Source: Verrucosispora sioxanthis (GTDB taxonomy: Bacteria; Actinomycetota; Actinomycetes; Mycobacteriales; Micromonosporaceae). Taken from it: a DNA stretch of 64,000 nt. This document shows positions 1 to 11,700 of this stretch, in pieces. The DNA lies in the NCBI RefSeq assembly GCF_010560025.1, contig NZ_SAIY01000002.1, positions 1-64,000 of the forward strand. The letters are read 5' to 3'. Below the pieces are notes generated by a model. It saw nothing but the letters and a program-made list of their open reading frames with translations. It searched no databases and was not told the DNA's origin. Both the position numbers and the translations under genes were made by a program. Each line of letters opens with the position of its first letter. Positions within the stretch are counted from its first letter, which is position 1.

Positions 1-1
1 G

Positions 2-327
2 CTCTACCAGCGGGCACGCGCCCGGGAGAGCACCGCCCGAGTGCTCCGGACCGCAACGCTCGTCCGACTGGCCCGACGCGTGCACCTGCCCGCCGGAGCA
101 CCACCGACCACTCTCGCCGCCACGGTCGCCGCCGGCACCGGTGACCGGCCCGACGCCATCCACGAGCTGCTCTACGGCGACACGCCGCAGACCGACCGGG
201 ACCTGCTGGAGCTGGCCGGTGACCTGGACCGCGTGGCGCGTGCCGGCGAGTCCAACCCCGCGCAGCCCGTCACCGACCCGCCGGCCCAGCCTCGGCTGCC
301 GAAGCCCCGATCCGAAGGAGACCCCCG

Positions 328-331
<4 letters not shown>
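2..331 (+). CDS. DUF4350-type membrane protein, C-terminal part
   Basis: Only the last 109 or so residues lie in the window; the reading frame is open from base 2 to the TGA at 329-331. The visible part is soluble, rich in Arg, Ala and Pro, and starts with a YQRARAR segment, as in the cytoplasmic tail of actinobacterial DUF4350 proteins. The gene overlaps the downstream MoxR ATPase by 4 bp (GTGA), and a DUF58 gene follows. DUF4350-MoxR-DUF58 is a common actinobacterial order, so identification rests mainly on context. The function is unknown; a role in assembling a membrane or envelope complex with the MoxR ATPase is an inference. Confidence 0.6.
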
Positions 332-1310
<979 letters not shown>

Positions 1311-1314
<4 letters not shown>

Positions 1315-2619
1315 CCTGGCGGGTGGCGGCGCTGCTGGCGGCCGGGGCGCTGACCCTGCCGTGGTGGCCGGCACCCTTCGTCGGGGTTGCGGTGATGGTC
1401 GGTGTGGTGCTGCTGCTGGTCGGGCTCGACCTCGCGCTCGCCGCGCCGCTGCGGGCGTTGACCGCCGAACGGACCGGTGAGCGGGCCGTACGGCTCGGTG
1501 GCACCGCCACGGTCACTCTGTACCTGCGCAACGGCTCCCGCCGGCCGCTGCGGGCCCGGGTACGTGACGCCTGGGTGCCGTCGGCCGGGCCCGGCCGGAG
1601 GTGCCGCCGACCCGGGTGGTGCGGGCCGCACCCGGTGCGGTGCTCGCGCTGCCCACCCAGCTCACCCCACCCGCCGGGGCGACCGACCCGCCGTGGCCCT
1701 GACCGTCCGCTCGCTCGGCCCGCTCGGGTTGGCGTTCCGGCAGCGGGGTGGCCGGCCCGGCACGCCACCGTGGACGGTACGGGTGCTGCCCCGCTTCGAC
1801 TCGCGCCGGCACCTGCCGGAACGGCTGTCGCGGCTACGCGTCATCGACGGCACCCAACTCGGCCGGGGACGCGGACCGGGAACCGAGTTCGACGCGTTGC
1901 GGGAGTACGTGTCCGGCGACGACGTGCGCTCCATCGACTGGCGAGCCAGCGCCCGGCGGGCCGAGGTGCTGGTGCGTACCTGGCGTCCGGAGCGGGACCG
2001 GCGGCTGATCTGCGTGTTGGACACCGGGCGCACCTCGGCGGTACGGGTGGGCGACGAGCCACGGCTGGACGCCTCGATCGAGGCGGCGCTGCTGCTCAGC
2101 GCGTTGGCGGCACGGGCGGGTGACCGGGTGGACGTGCTCGCGGGGGATGCCGCGACCCGGGCCTCGGTGGGTGGTGCCGAACGGCCAGGGCAGTGGAGCC
2201 GGCTGGCGCATGCGTTGGCCCCGCTGCAACCCGCGCTGGTGGAGACCGATTTCCGGCTGATCGCGGGCGAGTTGCTCCGGCGGCACCGCCCGCGCAGCCT
2301 GGTGGTGCTGCTCACCGCCCTGGAACCCGGCGCGCTCGGTGAGGGCCTGTTGCCGGTGCTGCCCCGGCTGGCCGCCCGGCACCGGGTGGCGGTGGCCGCC
2401 GCCCAGGACCCGGTGCTGACCCAGCTCACCGTCGCACCCCCGCGACGTCCGGCGGACGCCTACGCCGCAGCCGCCGCCTGGCGCACGCTCGCCGAGCGCG
2501 ACCGCCTCACCCAGGCGCTCACCCGTCACAACGTCACAGTGGTGGACGCCCCCGCCACTCACCTGGCCCCCGCCCTGGCCGACACCTACCTGACCCTGAA
2601 ATCCCAAGCCAAACTCTGA
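1311..2619 (+). CDS. DUF58 domain protein (two apparent frameshifts)
   Basis: The ATG at 1311 overlaps the MoxR stop. The N-terminus has two hydrophobic segments (residues 2-45), then a beta-rich region, then the DUF58 signature REYVSGDDVRSIDWRASAR encoded near 1900-1955 and a von Willebrand-like C-terminal half. The frame is broken twice. One G appears missing in the GGG run at 1587-1589 and one C in the CCCC run at 1665-1668. Restoring both gives a continuous protein of about 436 residues with normal family sequence across both junctions. I therefore treat it as one intact gene with sequence errors, not a pseudogene. Its likely role is as partner of the upstream MoxR ATPase. Confidence 0.85.
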
Positions 2620-2654
2620 CCTCTCCCTCCCCCTCCCCCCACCCCCGCCGACAC

Positions 2655-2721
2655 CGCGTTGATCATGAGGTTAGCGGCGAAGTTGATCTCCAATATTGCC
2701 GCTAACCTCATGATCAACGCG
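2655..2721. repeat. Perfect 24-bp inverted repeat between convergent genes
   Basis: Arms at 2655-2678 and 2698-2721 are perfect reverse complements around a 19-nt loop. The arm reads CGCGTTGATCATGAGGTTAG then CGGC. It lies between the convergent DUF58 and SpoIIM genes, 35 bp after the DUF58 stop, and its right arm contains the SpoIIM stop codon. There is no U tract. It may work as a bidirectional terminator or mRNA 3' stabiliser. Its GATCATG core recurs in the hairpins at 21500 and 22581. Confidence 0.8.
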
Positions 2722-3697
2722 GGTGTTCCGGGGGGTCCGGGTGTTCCGGGGGGTGGGTGGGGGTGGTGGTGCGGGGGCCGAGGATGAGGGTGTAGGCGAG
2801 GAAGCCGAGGAAGGCGGTGGCGCCTATGGCGATGCGGAGGGGCGCTGGCAGGGGAGCAGGGGTGATGAAGGCCTCGATCAGCGCCGCGACGGCGAAGAGA
2901 GCGACCAGGCCCACGGCGACCAGCACGCCGTCGCGTCCCGCCCGGGCCACCGCCTGCCCACGGGTCAACTGCTCCGGTGGTGCGATCCACGCCCACCCGA
3001 TGCGCAGCCCGACCCCGGCGGCGACGAACACCCCGGTCAGCTCCAGCAGGCCGTGCGGGGTGATCAGGCCGAAGAAGACGTCCGCTCGGCCGTAGGAGAC
3101 CATCACCCCACCGACCACGCCGATGTTCATCGCGTTCTGCCACAGCAGGTAGCCGACGGGCACGATCAACACCCCCGCCGCCAGGCACTTCGCCGCAAGC
3201 CAGGCGTTGTGCGTCCACAGATGGAAGGCGAACGTCGGCGCGGAGAACTCCGTGTAGTAGCCAGCGAAGCCGGACTCGACCAGGTTGGCGGCCTCGTCGT
3301 CGCCGATGAACGCCGCCGCCGTCTCCGGGTTGTCCGCCACGAACCACATCAGGGTGAAGGTGAGCAGGGTGAAGGCGGTCGCCACCGCACACCACCACGG
3401 CGCCGCCCGCCAGATCGCACCGGGCAGGCCGGCCAGCAGAAATCGTCGTACGGCCGTCCAGGACGGTCGGGGCCGACCGGTGAGCCGCGCCCGTGCCCGG
3501 AGCACCAGCTGGGACAGCTCGCTGACCAGTGCCGGGTCCGGCGAGCGGCTACGCAGCACCGACAGTTGGGTGGTGGCCCGCTGGTAGAGCGCGACCAGCT
3601 CGTCGACCTCGGCCGCGTCGAGCCGTCGCTGACCACAGAGCTGGTTCAGCCGACGCCACTGCCCGCCGTGCTCCGCGACGTACGCGTCGACATCCAC
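2714..3697 (-). CDS. Stage II sporulation protein M (SpoIIM/DUF95) family membrane protein
   Basis: The 327-residue protein has a helical N-terminal cytoplasmic part (about residues 1-110, with LYQRATTQLSVLRSRSPDP) followed by at least five hydrophobic segments and a short Pro/His tail. This is the SpoIIM/DUF95 arrangement. The order MoxR, DUF58, SpoIIM (opposite strand), RDD matches what I recall of Rv3692-Rv3695 in M. tuberculosis. SpoIIM in Bacillus belongs to the engulfment complex; in actinobacteria the role is not established. The GTG start at 3697 lies behind GGAGG-like bases and is only 41 bp from the divergent RDD gene. The stop codon is formed by the inverted repeat at 2698-2721, so the extreme C-terminus may not be ancestral. 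Confidence 0.88.
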   Translation of the reverse strand: MDVDAYVAEHGGQWRRLNQLCGQRRLDAAEVDELVALYQRATTQLSVLRSRSPDPALVSELSQLVLRARARLTGRPRPSWTAVRRFLLAGLPGAIWRAAPWWCAVATAFTLLTFTLMWFVADNPETAAAFIGDDEAANLVESGFAGYYTEFSAPTFAFHLWTHNAWLAAKCLAAGVLIVPVGYLLWQNAMNIGVVGGVMVSYGRADVFFGLITPHGLLELTGVFVAAGVGLRIGWAWIAPPEQLTRGQAVARAGRDGVLVAVGLVALFAVAALIEAFITPAPLPAPLRIAIGATAFLGFLAYTLILGPRTTTPTHPPEHPDPPEHPR

Positions 3698-3738
3698 CGG
3701 CCACCTCCGACCGCGCGATCATAGTGTTCACTGTCGGG

Positions 3739-4632
3739 ATGAGCACAGCGGCACGAGCGTGGACCATCCCGGGCTGGGGTGACGCCGGGCTGGTCAGCGG
3801 CGAGGCGGTCGAGCTGGACGTGCGGGCCGCGCGAATCGGCTCCCGGGCGCTCGCCCTGCTGATCGACGTGCTCGTGCAACTGGTCGCCGGGCTGCTGCTC
3901 GCCGCGCTGACCGGGCTGCTCCTGGCCGCCCTGCCGTACGGGGTGCTCGACGCGGCGATGGAACGCGCCCTGCTCACCATCGGGCTGGTCCTGCTGCTGG
4001 TCGGCTATCCGGTGCTCTGCGAACGGTTCAACGACGGCCGCACGCCGGGCAAGGCGGCGGTCGGCTTGCGGGTGGTCAGCATCGACGGCGCCCCCGTCGG
4101 GTTCCGGCAGTCGCTGACCCGGGCACTGGTCGGGGTCGCCGTGGAGTGGCCGGGCCTGGTGCTGCCGCTGCTGTCCTGGGCGGTCGGGCTGACCGTGATG
4201 CTCAGCGACGCCCGTGGCCGACGACTGGGCGACCTGGCGGCGGGCACCCTGGTGGTGCACACCCGGACCGCGACGAGATGGCGTTCGGTCCCGGCGATGG
4301 TGCCGGAACTGGCCGGCTGGGCGTACTCGGTGGACCTGAGCCGGTTGGACGCGGAGCTGGCGCTGGCCGTGCGGCAGTACCTGGCCCGGGCCCACGGGTT
4401 CAGCGAGCCGGCGCGCGGCGAGCTGGCCCGGCTGCTGTGGTGGCAGGTCGCCGCGGTGACCGGCCCGCCACCACCGGCCGGGTGGCCGGCGGTGACCTAC
4501 CTGGCCGCCGTCATCGCCGAGCGGCATCGACGGGCCCGTCGCCTGCTCGCCGGCGAACGCGCGCTCACCGAGGCGTTGTGGCCGCAGTTGCCGAGCGCAC
4601 CGTCCGACGATCGACCTGGGAGGTCAGGATGA
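3739..4632 (+). CDS. RDD-family membrane protein
   Basis: The 297-residue protein begins with a short segment and then the RDD core: ARIGSRALALLIDVLVQ (Arg-Asp hallmark in the first helix), further helices near residues 75-95 and 125-150, and the family loop NDGRTPGKAAVGLRVV. A soluble C-terminal region of about 120 residues rich in Arg follows, and is longer than in minimal RDD proteins. The function is unknown; RDD proteins are proposed transporters. It diverges from SpoIIM across a 41-bp gap and overlaps the next small gene by 4 bp. The start at 3739 is the first ATG before the RDD core. Confidence 0.88.
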   Translation: MSTAARAWTIPGWGDAGLVSGEAVELDVRAARIGSRALALLIDVLVQLVAGLLLAALTGLLLAALPYGVLDAAMERALLTIGLVLLLVGYPVLCERFNDGRTPGKAAVGLRVVSIDGAPVGFRQSLTRALVGVAVEWPGLVLPLLSWAVGLTVMLSDARGRRLGDLAAGTLVVHTRTATRWRSVPAMVPELAGWAYSVDLSRLDAELALAVRQYLARAHGFSEPARGELARLLWWQVAAVTGPPPPAGWPAVTYLAAVIAERHRRARRLLAGERALTEALWPQLPSAPSDDRPGRSG

Positions 4633-4781
4633 GGGCTTTCGTGCCGTGGCTGGCGGTGCTCGCGGTGGTGCTGCTGCTCAGCGCGCTGCGGCTGCGCACC
4701 CTCGCGGCGCTGGTCTCGGTGGCCTGGCTGGTCTGGTGTGTCTGGACCTGGGTCCGCCCCACCCGCCACCGTCCGCGCTGA
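4629..4781 (+). CDS. Small membrane protein, 50 aa
   Basis: The ATG at 4629 overlaps the RDD stop (ATGA) and follows GGAGGTCAGG. The product has 50 residues: two short hydrophobic stretches (about residues 4-18 and 24-41) separated by an Arg-rich turn, and a basic tail. I do not recognise a family. Translational coupling to the RDD gene supports that it is real and that it may act with the RDD protein. Confidence 0.6.
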   Translation: MRAFVPWLAVLAVVLLLSALRLRTLAALVSVAWLVWCVWTWVRPTRHRPR

Positions 4782-4911
4782 CTGCGCCTACCCGCCGGGG
4801 CCATAGGCCAGGCCGGCCGGCCACCGGCCACGCCCGTCGGTGCGGCACCGCGACCGCAGGGCCACCTCCGGGGCCGGCCATGGCGGTCGGCTCCGGAGGT
4901 GACGTCGGTGC

Positions 4912-6411
<1,500 letters not shown>

Positions 6412-6455
6412 AAAAGCTCCTGTCGGACGATGGTGCTGCGCAACCTCCCACCTTA

Positions 6456-6474
6456 CGCGCGTTGCCGACGCGCG
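6456..6474 (-). other. Hairpin in the ahcY leader
   Basis: A perfect 7-bp stem (CGCGCGT / ACGCGCG) with a 5-nt loop lies about 45-63 nt before the ahcY start, within the 292-bp gap after manA. I could not match the leader to the S-adenosylhomocysteine riboswitch consensus. The rest of the gap shows no gene. Whether the hairpin is functional is unknown. Confidence 0.3.
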
Positions 6475-6703
6475 GTCGGGGTGGTGACAGACAGCGCACA
6501 GGGCGGCCGGTGTGGACGTGTGCCGTCCATCTCCGCCCGCCCCGTGCATCCCCCCGGTTTGGTTCCCCCGCGCGTTCTCGGACCATCGTCGCGATAACGC
6601 TACGCACCCATAGAGTCACACTGAGCGAGAGCCGAGTCAAGCCATTTCGGGAAATTCGGACTTGTCAGTCGACGGTTGATAGCCCGCCGAGCGCAGGGAA
6701 GGT

Positions 6704-7861
6704 TCAGACCTGCCCGGTCGAGGCGATGTACGTCTCACCCACACCGGTGACCGTGAGTGAACCACCCGCAGCCGGGCCGACCGCCGCCTGACCGGACCCG
6801 AGGGTCACCGGTGCCACACCGTCGGTCACCGTGACCCGGCCACCGGTGCACAGCACCACCCGGGGGCCCGGCACCGCCAACGTCACCTCGCGTCGGCCGC
6901 CACCGACGCTCACCCGGTGCAACGCGAAGTCGTCCACCGGCACCGGCCAGGTCACCACCCCGTCGGCGACCTCCTGCGCTGCGACCACCGGCCGGTCGAG
7001 CACCTCGAACCGGAGTACCCGCAGCAGTTCGGCCACGTCCACGTGCTTCGGGGTCAACCCGCCCCGCAGCACGTTGTCGCTGGCGGCCATCACCTCCACG
7101 CCGGTACCCCGCAGGTACGCGTGCAGGTTCCCGGCCGGCATCCAGATCGCCTCACCGGCCGTCAGCCGCACCCGGTTGAGCAGCAACGCCACCAGCACTC
7201 CCGGATCCGCCGGGTACGCCTCGGCCAACCGGGTCACCAGGTCCGCGTCCGGGCCCTGCGCCGTCCGGGCCGCCGCCACCAGCCCGGCACGCTCCGCCGT
7301 CGGCCACTCCAGCAGCCGGCGTACGGCCTCGGCCAGCCCCACCGGCCCGGCGGCCAACGCGTCGAGCACCGGCCGCAACTCCGGTACGCCCAGTGCGGCG
7401 AGCGCCCGTGCCGAGGCGGCCGGGTCCCGGAACCCGCACAGCGCCTCCATCGGCCCGAGCGCCACCAGCAGCTCCGGCTTGTGGAACGGGTCGACGTAGT
7501 TGCGGTGCCCGCCGGAGCGGGCCTGCTCGGCGGCGTGACCCACCCGCGCCTGCTCGGCGTCCGGATGGGCCTGGAGACTCAGCGGAGCCGCTGCGGCCAG
7601 CACCTTGAGCAGGAACGGCAGTCGAAGCCCGAACCGGTCGAGCACCTGCCGGCCGAGCCACTGGACCGGCTCGGCGGCGAGCACCTCGGTGAGCGGCATC
7701 CGCCCGCCGTCGCGCTCGACGGCGGCCGGCGCGCCCGGATGCGCGCCGAGCCACAGCTCCGCCTCGGGCGTCGCGCTCGGCACCGGCCGCCCCTGGAGTT
7801 CGGCGATCGCCGAGCGGGAGCCCCAGGCGTAGTCCTTGATCGGCCCGTGCAGCGGTTCCAC
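6704..7861 (-). CDS. manA: Mannose-6-phosphate isomerase, class I
   Basis: The enzyme interconverts fructose-6-phosphate and mannose-6-phosphate and feeds GDP-mannose synthesis. The 385-residue protein shows the zinc-site segments of type I PMI: LSLQAHPD near residue 98, DPFHKPELLVAL near residue 126, and EAIWMPAGNLHAYLRG near residue 218, followed by a cupin C-terminal half. The GTG start at 7861 is 3 bp after the stop of the CDF transporter, so it is the last gene of an operon with phosphomannomutase, Trm112, PGI/PMI isomerase and CDF transporter. Operon partners and motifs agree on the role. Confidence 0.95.
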   Translation of the reverse strand: MEPLHGPIKDYAWGSRSAIAELQGRPVPSATPEAELWLGAHPGAPAAVERDGGRMPLTEVLAAEPVQWLGRQVLDRFGLRLPFLLKVLAAAAPLSLQAHPDAEQARVGHAAEQARSGGHRNYVDPFHKPELLVALGPMEALCGFRDPAASARALAALGVPELRPVLDALAAGPVGLAEAVRRLLEWPTAERAGLVAAARTAQGPDADLVTRLAEAYPADPGVLVALLLNRVRLTAGEAIWMPAGNLHAYLRGTGVEVMAASDNVLRGGLTPKHVDVAELLRVLRFEVLDRPVVAAQEVADGVVTWPVPVDDFALHRVSVGGGRREVTLAVPGPRVVLCTGGRVTVTDGVAPVTLGSGQAAVGPAAGGSLTVTGVGETYIASTGQV

Positions 7862-7864
7862 CGG

Positions 7865-8818
7865 TCAGCTCTCAGCGCGTCCGGACGCCGTGGCGGGACC
7901 GACGGTGGTCCGGTAGATGTCCGGCTCGAGGTAGATGACCCGGGCGACCGGCACGGCGGCCCGGATCCGCTCCTCCACCGCGTCGATGCCCTGGGCCACC
8001 TCCTCGGCGCTCTCGCACCGCGACACCGCGATCTTCGCGGCCACCATCAGCTCCTCCGGACCGAGGTACAGCGTCTTCATGTGGATGATCCGCTCCACCT
8101 CCGGGCCGGCGGTGACCGCCCGCTCGATGGCCGAGACGTCCGCCGGCTCGGCCCCCTCCCCCAGCAGCAGGCTCTTGGTCTCCACGGCCAGCACGATCGC
8201 GATGGTCACCAGCAGCAGGCCGATCATCGCGGTGCCGGCCGCGTCCCACCGGCCGTTGCCGGTGGCCAGGGTCATGCCCACGCCGAACAGGGCGAAGACC
8301 AGACCGACAAGCGCGCCGAGATCCTCCAGCAGCACCACCGGCAGCTCCGGCGCCTTCGACCGGCGGATGAACCTGGTCCAGGACTCCCGGCCCCGGACCA
8401 GGTTCGACTCCCGGACGGCGGTACGGAAGGAGAACGACTCCATCACGATCGCCGCGAGCAGCACGGTCACCGGCACCCAGTGCCAGCTGGTGATGCCGTG
8501 CGGGTCGGACCACTTGTGCCACGCCTCGTAGAGGGCGAACAGACCGCCCAGGCTGAACAGCACGATCGAGACGATGAACGCGTAGACGTAGCGCTCCCGG
8601 CCGTAGCCGAAGGGATGTTGCGGGGTGGCGGCCCGCCGGGCCCGCTTGCCACCGAGCAGCAGCAGAGCCTGGTTGCCCGAGTCGGCGACCGAGTGGATGG
8701 ACTCGGCGAGCATCGACGACGAACTCGTCAACAGGTAGGCCACGAACTTCGTCACGGCGATACCGACGTTGGCGAGCAGCGCGGCGATGATCGCCTTGGT
8801 GCCACCCTGCGTGCTCAC
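7865..8818 (-). CDS. Cation diffusion facilitator family transporter
   Basis: The 317-residue protein carries CDF features: helix 2 motif SMLAESIHSVADSGNQALLLLG with the conserved Asp/Ser residues, TPQHPFGYGRERYVYAF after it, and a C-terminal cytoplasmic domain with HMKTLYLGPEELMV. CDF proteins export Zn2+, Mn2+, Fe2+ or Co2+ in exchange for protons; the metal cannot be read from sequence alone. It starts with GTG at 8818, overlapping the stop of the PGI/PMI isomerase, and lies directly before manA. The same neighbourhood is found in other actinobacteria. A link to metal supply of the zinc enzyme ManA is only a guess. Confidence 0.9.
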   Translation of the reverse strand: MSTQGGTKAIIAALLANVGIAVTKFVAYLLTSSSSMLAESIHSVADSGNQALLLLGGKRARRAATPQHPFGYGRERYVYAFIVSIVLFSLGGLFALYEAWHKWSDPHGITSWHWVPVTVLLAAIVMESFSFRTAVRESNLVRGRESWTRFIRRSKAPELPVVLLEDLGALVGLVFALFGVGMTLATGNGRWDAAGTAMIGLLLVTIAIVLAVETKSLLLGEGAEPADVSAIERAVTAGPEVERIIHMKTLYLGPEELMVAAKIAVSRCESAEEVAQGIDAVEERIRAAVPVARVIYLEPDIYRTTVGPATASGRAES

Positions 8819-10010
8819 TGGTTGGCCAGTTCCTTCATCTCGGTGATTGCCGGCACCGCCATCGGGTCCAGGCCGTGCGCCAGAGCCAGGTAGATCGACG
8901 CGAAGTCCGGCACCGCCACCAGCGAGGCCAGCCGCTCCAGCGCCGAGCCGCCCTCGGCGGTGACCACGTCGCACCGCACGCCCCGCCGCTCGGCGAGGGT
9001 CTGCACCGCGTCCGCGCGCCGCTCCTCGACGGCGAGCGGCTCGTCGGCGTCGTCCTCGGCGTTCAGGCCACCGTCGCGCAGCAGCACCAGCCGCAGTCGG
9101 GTGCCCTCACCGTCCGACTCGTCGGGATCGGCGAAGATGTCCCGCTCTCCCTCGGCCAGCCCCCCGAAAACTCCGTCGAGCAGCCCGACCCGGCCACGAC
9201 CCGCCTCACCGAGCGCACCGGTGACCACCGGGTACCGGGCGTTGGCCGACAGGGTGTCGCCGAAGCGGCGGGCGGCGACCGCCGCCAGCGGCGACGAGCC
9301 CCACACGATCGGGATCGACCCGGCCAGCCCGAGGGCGAGGACTTCGCCGGGTTGACGAACGACTCCGCGGTCGGGCGACTGCGGTCGGCGTCGGCGTCCA
9401 GCCGGGCCGCCGTCTCCGCCAGGTCCGCCTCGTTGACCTTGACCAGGCCGAGGGCCCGGGCGGCGAGCAGCACCGGCACGGTCAGCCCCCAGAGGCTGGC
9501 TCGGGCGGGTGCCCGCCGGGGCACCGGGATGAACGGGGCGCGGGCCCGCTCGGCGACCGAGTGCAGTTGCGAGTCCGCCGGACCCACCGCGACCAGCCGG
9601 GCACCCCGCCGGTGGGCCGCCTCGGCCGCGCCCAGCGCCTCCGGGCTGCGGCCGGAGGCACTGACCGCGATCACCACGTCGGCCGCGCCGACCCAGCCCG
9701 GTACGCCGGCGAGGCGGTGCGCGATGACCGGTACCGGGCACCGCGGCCCGGCGACCGTGGCCAGCACGTCGCCGGTGCGTCCGGCGGTGCCGATGCCGGC
9801 GATCACGACCGCCCGGGGACGTCCGTCGTCGGCGAGTACGGAGAGATTGGCCTCGGCGGCCAGGGCAGCCGACTCGCGCACCTGCGCGCCCGCCGAGGCG
9901 GTGTGTCGCAGCATGCCGCCCGGGTCGCGCTCGGCGAGGGCCTGCGGGTCGTCGAGCAGTCGTTCGTCGGCATTGCGGTGTCCGCTGACGCCGGCCGTTC
10001 CGTCGATCAC
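8815..10010 (-). CDS. Bifunctional phosphoglucose/phosphomannose isomerase, SIS domain (one apparent frameshift)
   Basis: The N-terminal part holds a SIS fold with VIAGIGTAGRTGDVLATVAG and the sugar-phosphate loop VIAVSASGRSPEALGAAEAA; the C-terminal part holds IPIVWGSSPLAAVAARRFGDTLS. These are typical of actinobacterial PGI/PMI proteins (the Rv3256c position). The two halves lie in different frames. One base is missing at about 9342, where AAG-TCC should read AAG-GTC-CTC to give FVNPAKVLALGLAGS. With it the protein has 398 residues, the normal length. The GTG start at 10010 overlaps the Trm112 stop by GTGA. I regard the gene as intact with a sequence error. Confidence 0.85.
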
Positions 10011-10189
10011 GATCCCTCCGCGGGGACGCGCGCCTCGTCCAGCAGCAGCACCGGCACGTCATCGCGGACCTCGAAGATCCGGCCACACTCGGTGCACGTC
10101 AGCGTCTGGGCCGGCGCGTCGTAGGTCAGCGGGGCATGGTGTGTGTCCGGGCAGGCGAGGATTTCCAGCAACTGCGGGTCGAGGGCCAC
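10007..10189 (-). CDS. Trm112-family zinc-ribbon protein
   Basis: This 60-residue protein matches the Trm112/UPF0434 pattern: LDPQLLEILACPDTHHAPL, then LTCTECGRIFEVRDDVPVLL. Two Cys come from the CxE/TECG motif and one from LACP. Trm112 proteins in eukaryotes and archaea activate methyltransferases; the bacterial role is unclear. The GTG start at 10189 has AAGGAG seven bases before it. It sits between phosphomannomutase and the isomerase and overlaps the latter. Confidence 0.88.
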   Translation of the reverse strand: MALDPQLLEILACPDTHHAPLTYDAPAQTLTCTECGRIFEVRDDVPVLLLDEARVPAEGS

Positions 10190-10251
10190 TGCGCGGCTCC
10201 TTCCACGTGTGCGGCTTCACCGGTCGGGGGTGCCGACCGGCGCGAGCGATC

Positions 10252-11631
10252 TTATCGGCGAACCCGGTCGAGCACCTCGTCGCGCAGCGCGGTCATCCGC
10301 TCGGCGGTCGGTGCCTCGACGTTGAGCCGCAGCAGCGGCTCGGTGTTCGAGGCGCGCAGGTTGAACCACGCCCCGTCGGCAAAGCGCAGGGTGAGACCGT
10401 CCATCTCGTCGGCCTCGGCGTCCGGGTACGCGGCACGCACCTCGGCCACCTTGGCCGCCTGGTCCGCCACCGTCGAGTTGATTTCACCCGAGGCGACGTA
10501 CCGCTCGTACTCGGCGGCCAGCGTGGACAGCGGCAGCGGCTGCTCGCCGAGCGCCGCCAAAGTGTGCATCGCGGCCAGCATCCCGGTGTCGGCGAACCAG
10601 AAGTCCCGGAAGTAGTAGTGCGCCGAGTGCTCCCCGCCGAAGACCGCGTTGGTGCGCGCCATCTCGGCCTTGATGAAGGAGTGACCCACTCGGGCCACCA
10701 CCGGCTCACCGCCGTGCTCCCGAATGATCTCCGGCACCGCGCTGGAGGTGATCAGGTTGTGGATCACCGTCGATCCGGGGTGCTTGGCCAACTCCCGAGC
10801 CGCCACCAATGCGGTGATCGCCGACGGGGAGACCGGCTCGCCGCGCTCGTCGACCACGAAGCAGCGGTCGGCGTCCCCGTCGAACGCCAGGCCGATGTCC
10901 GCGCCGTGCGCCACCACCGCGCGCTGCAGGTCGACCAGGTTGGCCGGGTCCAGCGGGTTGGCCTCGTGGTTGGGGAACGTGCCGTCCAGCTCGAAGTACA
11001 GCGGCGCGATCCGCAGCGGCAGAGCCGGCAGGGCGGCGTCGCCGAGCACACTCGGCACGGTGTGCCCGCCCATCCCGTTGCCGGCGTCGACCACCACGGT
11101 CAACGGCCGGATCCCGGAGAGGTCCACGAGCGTGCGCAGGTGTGCCGCGTAGTCGGGGAGCAGGTCGCGCCGCTGTGTCGGTGCGGTCGGCTCGCCGAGC
11201 GGCTCGTCCTTGTCGAGCAGGGCCTGGGCCCGGTCGCGGACCTCGGCCAGCCCGCTGTCCTGCCCGACCGGGCGCGCACCGGCGTGACAGAGCTTGATGC
11301 CGTTGTACTGAGCCGGGTTGTGGCTGGCGGTGAACATCGCCCCGGGCAGCCCCAGCGCACCGGAGGCGTAGTAGACCATGTCGGTCGAGGCGAGCCCGAT
11401 CTCGATGACCGGCCGGCCCTCGGCGCGTACCCCGGTGGCGAAGGCGGCGGCCAGCCCGGGCCCCGAGGCCCGCATGTCGTGCCCGATCAGCACCGCCTGA
11501 CCCGGGTCACCGGCGGCGTCGAGCATCTGGGCGAAGGCGACGCCGAGCGCGCCGGCGACACGCTCGTCCCACTGGTCCGGCACCGTCCCACGGACGTCGT
11601 ACGCCTTCACGATCCGGGACAGATCAGACAC
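10252..11631 (-). CDS. manB: Phosphomannomutase/phosphoglucomutase
   Basis: The 459-residue enzyme converts mannose-6-phosphate to mannose-1-phosphate (and probably glucose phosphates). It shows the four alpha-D-phosphohexomutase domains: phosphoserine loop MFTASHNPAQYNGIK around residue 100, metal-binding loop LAFDGDADRCFVVDE around residue 240, sugar-binding loop GGEHSAHYYFRDFW around residue 320, and phosphate-binding loop RASNTEPLLRLNVE near the end. I chose GTG 11631 because GAGGAG stands 8 bases upstream; a GTG at 11640 is the alternative. It is the first gene of the mannose operon ending with manA. Confidence 0.95.
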   Translation of the reverse strand: MSDLSRIVKAYDVRGTVPDQWDERVAGALGVAFAQMLDAAGDPGQAVLIGHDMRASGPGLAAAFATGVRAEGRPVIEIGLASTDMVYYASGALGLPGAMFTASHNPAQYNGIKLCHAGARPVGQDSGLAEVRDRAQALLDKDEPLGEPTAPTQRRDLLPDYAAHLRTLVDLSGIRPLTVVVDAGNGMGGHTVPSVLGDAALPALPLRIAPLYFELDGTFPNHEANPLDPANLVDLQRAVVAHGADIGLAFDGDADRCFVVDERGEPVSPSAITALVAARELAKHPGSTVIHNLITSSAVPEIIREHGGEPVVARVGHSFIKAEMARTNAVFGGEHSAHYYFRDFWFADTGMLAAMHTLAALGEQPLPLSTLAAEYERYVASGEINSTVADQAAKVAEVRAAYPDAEADEMDGLTLRFADGAWFNLRASNTEPLLRLNVEAPTAERMTALRDEVLDRVRR

Positions 11632-11700
11632 CGGTTCCACTCCTCGCCTGCGGGCCGTCAACGAACCTGAGCGTATCGGAGCGGAGGGACCCACCCCGGC

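Noticed and set aside
6412..6703. SAH riboswitch before ahcY
   Set aside because: The leader contains a 7-bp hairpin and a GGTTGCGCAGC-like stretch, but not the conserved pairing and loop bases I would require for the SAH motif.
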